64,000 nucleotides of DNA from Vreelandella hamiltonii (GTDB lineage Bacteria; Pseudomonadota; Gammaproteobacteria; Pseudomonadales; Halomonadaceae): the NCBI RefSeq assembly GCF_014651775.1, contig NZ_BMXN01000004.1, forward strand, positions 185,454 to 249,453. The letters run 5' to 3'. The position numbers and the translations under genes were made by a program. Position 1 is the stretch's first letter; every line of letters begins with the position of its first letter. Positions 60,863 through 64,000 of this stretch are shown in pieces. Below the pieces are notes generated by a model. The model was not told the origin of the DNA and did no database searches. It saw only the letters and a program-made list of their open reading frames with translations.

Positions 60863-61765
60863 ATGACCACGGAGGCCATGGATCGCCCTGGTTTGGGGAT
60901 CGTGTTGCGGGTGCTGTCGGGGGTGCTGTTCACCGGCATGCTGGTGTGTATCAAGGCCGTCAGTGATGCGGTGCCCGTGGGGCAGTCGGTGTTTTTTCGC
61001 TCGCTGTTTGCGTTGCTGCCCATCGTGGTGTTTCTGGTGCTGCGCCAAGAGTTTCCGCACGGGCTGGCGACGCGGCGGCCGTTGGGGCACGCGCTGCGCT
61101 CAGGGCTGGGGGCGGCGGCCATGTTTGCTTCGTTTGCCACGGTGGCGCTGCTGCCGGTGGCGGAAACCACACTGCTGGCGCAATTGACGCCGGTCTTCAT
61201 GGCGTTGGGGGGAGTGCTGCTGCTGGGGGAGCGCTTTTCGTTCTATCGTGCTGGGGCGTTTGGTCTGGCGCTTTGCGGGGTGGGCGTGCTGGTAATGCCC
61301 CAGGTGCTGGGGAGTAGTGGGCAGGGCTCGCTGTTGGGGTATGGGCTGGGGGCGCTGAGCGCGCTGCTGACGGCGGGGGCTCTGCTCACGGTACGGCGTA
61401 TTTCCCGCACGGAAACGGCGGCGTCCATCGCGTTCTATTTTATCGTGGTCTCGGCGCTGGCCGGGCTGCTGACCCTGCCGCTGGGGTGGGCGGCGCTGGA
61501 TACACGGCAGTTCGGGCTGCTGGTGCTTTCCGGTTTGTTCGGCGGCGCGGCGCATATCGCCATGACGCTGGCGTTGCGTTACGCCGAAGTGTCGCGGCTG
61601 GCCCCGTTCGAATACATCGCGCTGGCCTGGCCGGTGCTGGCCGATGCGTGGCTGTTCGGGCTGCCCGTGTCCAGCGGCTTCCTGATGGCCTTGCCCTTTT
61701 TGCTGGGCGGCGTGGGCCTGGCCACACTGGAGGGGCGCCGAGGGGCGAAGCGTTGGCAGCGTTAG
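60863..61765 (+). CDS. EamA/DMT family transporter
   Basis: This 300-residue inner-membrane protein has ten hydrophobic helices in two EamA halves. VLFTGMLVCIKAVSDAVPVG and PVAETTLLAQLTPVFMALGG are in the first; LGALSALLTAGALLTVRRIS and RYAEVSRLAPFEYIALAWPV are in the second. DMT exporters move amino acids, nucleosides or other metabolites; the substrate is not known. ATG 60863 with AAGGA upstream is preferred over upstream in-frame starts. It interrupts the dnaJ-dapB order by standing alone with DUF2218. Confidence 0.9.
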   Translation: MTTEAMDRPGLGIVLRVLSGVLFTGMLVCIKAVSDAVPVGQSVFFRSLFALLPIVVFLVLRQEFPHGLATRRPLGHALRSGLGAAAMFASFATVALLPVAETTLLAQLTPVFMALGGVLLLGERFSFYRAGAFGLALCGVGVLVMPQVLGSSGQGSLLGYGLGALSALLTAGALLTVRRISRTETAASIAFYFIVVSALAGLLTLPLGWAALDTRQFGLLVLSGLFGGAAHIAMTLALRYAEVSRLAPFEYIALAWPVLADAWLFGLPVSSGFLMALPFLLGGVGLATLEGRRGAKRWQR

Positions 61766-61886
61766 GCGGCAGCGCTTGCAGGAAAGCGAACGTATCGTTG
61801 CAGTAAATTCTCATTGGTCACTTGGCGGTTGGCAGGGCGGGCTTTAGGCTTGGGAGCTGAGCCGTCATCGAACAGGAGTAGGGCGT

Positions 61887-63088
<1,202 letters not shown>

Positions 63089-63109
63089 TAGCTTACATGA
63101 GAGTGAATT

Positions 63110-63847
63110 ATGAAATCTTTGAGTCTTGATGACGTTGCAGATTATGTTTCGGAAAATATTGGGTCATTTCATAAAAAGAGGATTGATCGTCTTGCGCGTC
63201 TCAAGCTTAAAGGTGTGTTAAAAAGGAAGAACCCTTATCTTTTTAGAGCAAAAAATGCTCAAACAGCTGAGCAAATTGTGAGGGGGATTTTGGAGGCGCA
63301 TATTTCATCAAATGAAGAAACCCTGTTTGGTGATTGGCTGGAAGGGTTGGCTATATTTATTAATGGACAGACATACGGTGGCTGGAAATCAGGTATACCT
63401 GGTGTGGATCTTGAGTTTGATCATGATGGTCGGCGTTACATTGTTGCAATAAAGTCAGGGCCTAACTGGGCGAATAGTTCACAAATAGGTCAGATGAAGT
63501 CAAATTTTAGAACCGCGCAACGAACATTGAGAACTAGCCAGTCTGGTCTTAATATCATTGCTGTTAACGGCTGTTGTTATGGGAGAGATAATAATCCTGA
63601 TAAGGGTGATTATGTTAAGTATTGTGGCCAGCGATTTTGGGAGTTTATCTCCGGTGATGCTGATTTATATGTTGAGCTGATAGAGCCTCTTGGTCATAAA
63701 GCGCGCGAGCGAAATGATGAATTTCAAGAAGCTTATAGTCGAATGGTAAATAAGTTCACGCAAGAATTTATTGCTGATTTTTGTTTGGAAAGTGGTGATA
63801 TTGACTGGGCGCGGCTAATAAAATTAAATTCCTCTTTGGCGGGGTGA
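63110..63847 (+). CDS. PmeII-family type II restriction endonuclease
   Basis: This 245-residue protein resembles PmeII-type restriction enzymes. Blocks are IDRLARLKLKGVLKRKNPYL with FRAKN, EETLFGDWLEGLAIFINGQT, GVDLEFDHDGRRYIVAIKSG (a PD-(D/E)XK-like core: Asp, Glu and the AIKSG lysine), NIIAVNGCCYGRDN and GDYVKYCGQRFWEFISGD. It should cut unmodified DNA at a specific site. Base composition and codon use are strikingly A+T-rich compared with all other genes here, indicating recent acquisition. No methyltransferase is in the window; one may lie beyond the right edge. The ribosome site is weak (GAGAG). Confidence 0.85.
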   Translation: MKSLSLDDVADYVSENIGSFHKKRIDRLARLKLKGVLKRKNPYLFRAKNAQTAEQIVRGILEAHISSNEETLFGDWLEGLAIFINGQTYGGWKSGIPGVDLEFDHDGRRYIVAIKSGPNWANSSQIGQMKSNFRTAQRTLRTSQSGLNIIAVNGCCYGRDNNPDKGDYVKYCGQRFWEFISGDADLYVELIEPLGHKARERNDEFQEAYSRMVNKFTQEFIADFCLESGDIDWARLIKLNSSLAG

Positions 63848-63858
63848 TTCATTTTTAT

Positions 63859-63889
63859 GGGGGGGCTCCCCCCCCCCCCCACTTTTTTT
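63859..63889 (+). terminator. G7/C13 homopolymer hairpin and T run after the restriction gene
   Basis: Seven G (63859-63865), CT and thirteen C (63868-63880) can pair, then ACTTTTTTT follows. It could be a terminator. The C13 tract is length-unstable and may also be a sequencing or assembly artefact. From here to the window end I see no supported gene. Confidence 0.5.
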
Positions 63890-64000
63890 CTTCATTCCTG
63901 AATCCGTGAGACCGGCCCCCGGAAGCACTTCTAACCCACTGACCTGCATGGCAATATAGCCATTATCGCCATTCACCCAGACAGTGCCATGCCCAACATA

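Overview
This 64 kb window has high G+C and gammaproteobacterial gene content. It looks like the chromosome of a halophilic or halotolerant member of the Halomonadaceae (Halomonas and relatives). The reasons are an NhaD-type sodium/proton antiporter, the very acidic surface composition of many proteins, and standard gammaproteobacterial blocks: rplU-rpmA-obgE-proB, ssrA-smpB-ratA-rnfH-bamE-fur-recN, and grpE-dnaK-dnaJ-dapB. Genus assignment is an inference. I ran no database search.

Layout. 1-12.2 kb: the end of a TctC-like binding protein; a large membrane c-di-GMP protein with a canonical LOV photosensor; a GIY-YIG protein; an acetylpolyamine amidohydrolase-like deacetylase; a FAN1-like VRR-NUC nuclease translationally coupled to a nuclease/XPD-type helicase; a TauE/SafE exporter; and a frameshifted secreted nuclease. 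12.2-20.8 kb: tRNA-Pro(CGG), ispB divergent from rplU-rpmA-obgE-proB, then a DUF1853 gene, a 28-residue membrane peptide not usually annotated, a ferric-reductase-like flavoprotein and a glutamate dehydrogenase. 20.8-32.1 kb: two PepSY proteins around a PhoP/PhoQ-like two-component system, a PhoD-like phosphatase, an EAL-CBS-GGDEF protein, and a phosphonate-type ABC importer (phnD-C-E-E) with a histidine phosphatase. Two tandem Pho-box-like arrays (GTCA cores exactly 11 bp apart) suggest phosphate-starvation control of both the c-di-GMP gene and the importer. 32.2-41.4 kb: an NlpC/P60 lipoprotein, two more GGDEF/EAL proteins, several small conserved proteins, a GST and nhaD. 41.4-51.8 kb: a plus-strand terminator with no gene in front of it in the nhaD leader, a peptide-type ABC operon led by a HAD phosphatase, a TAXI binding protein without its TRAP permease, a Ca/Na antiporter, and a LysR/SbtA-type bicarbonate transporter pair. 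51.8-63.1 kb: tmRNA and the conserved housekeeping run, with a LexA box before recN and two near-perfect heat-shock promoters. 63.1-64 kb: an A+T-rich PmeII-family restriction endonuclease gene that looks acquired, ending beside a G7/C13 homopolymer hairpin.

Functional themes. Four c-di-GMP proteins lie within 40 kb with different inputs (blue light, PAS ligand, periplasmic small molecule, CBS/phosphate status). The phosphate genes (PhoD-like, Phn) are grouped and appear co-regulated. DNA repair and processing is represented by the FAN1-like/helicase pair and recN. Apart from the tmRNA locus, no intergenic stretch exceeds about 300 bases. No CRISPR array, insertion sequence, integrase or rRNA was seen.
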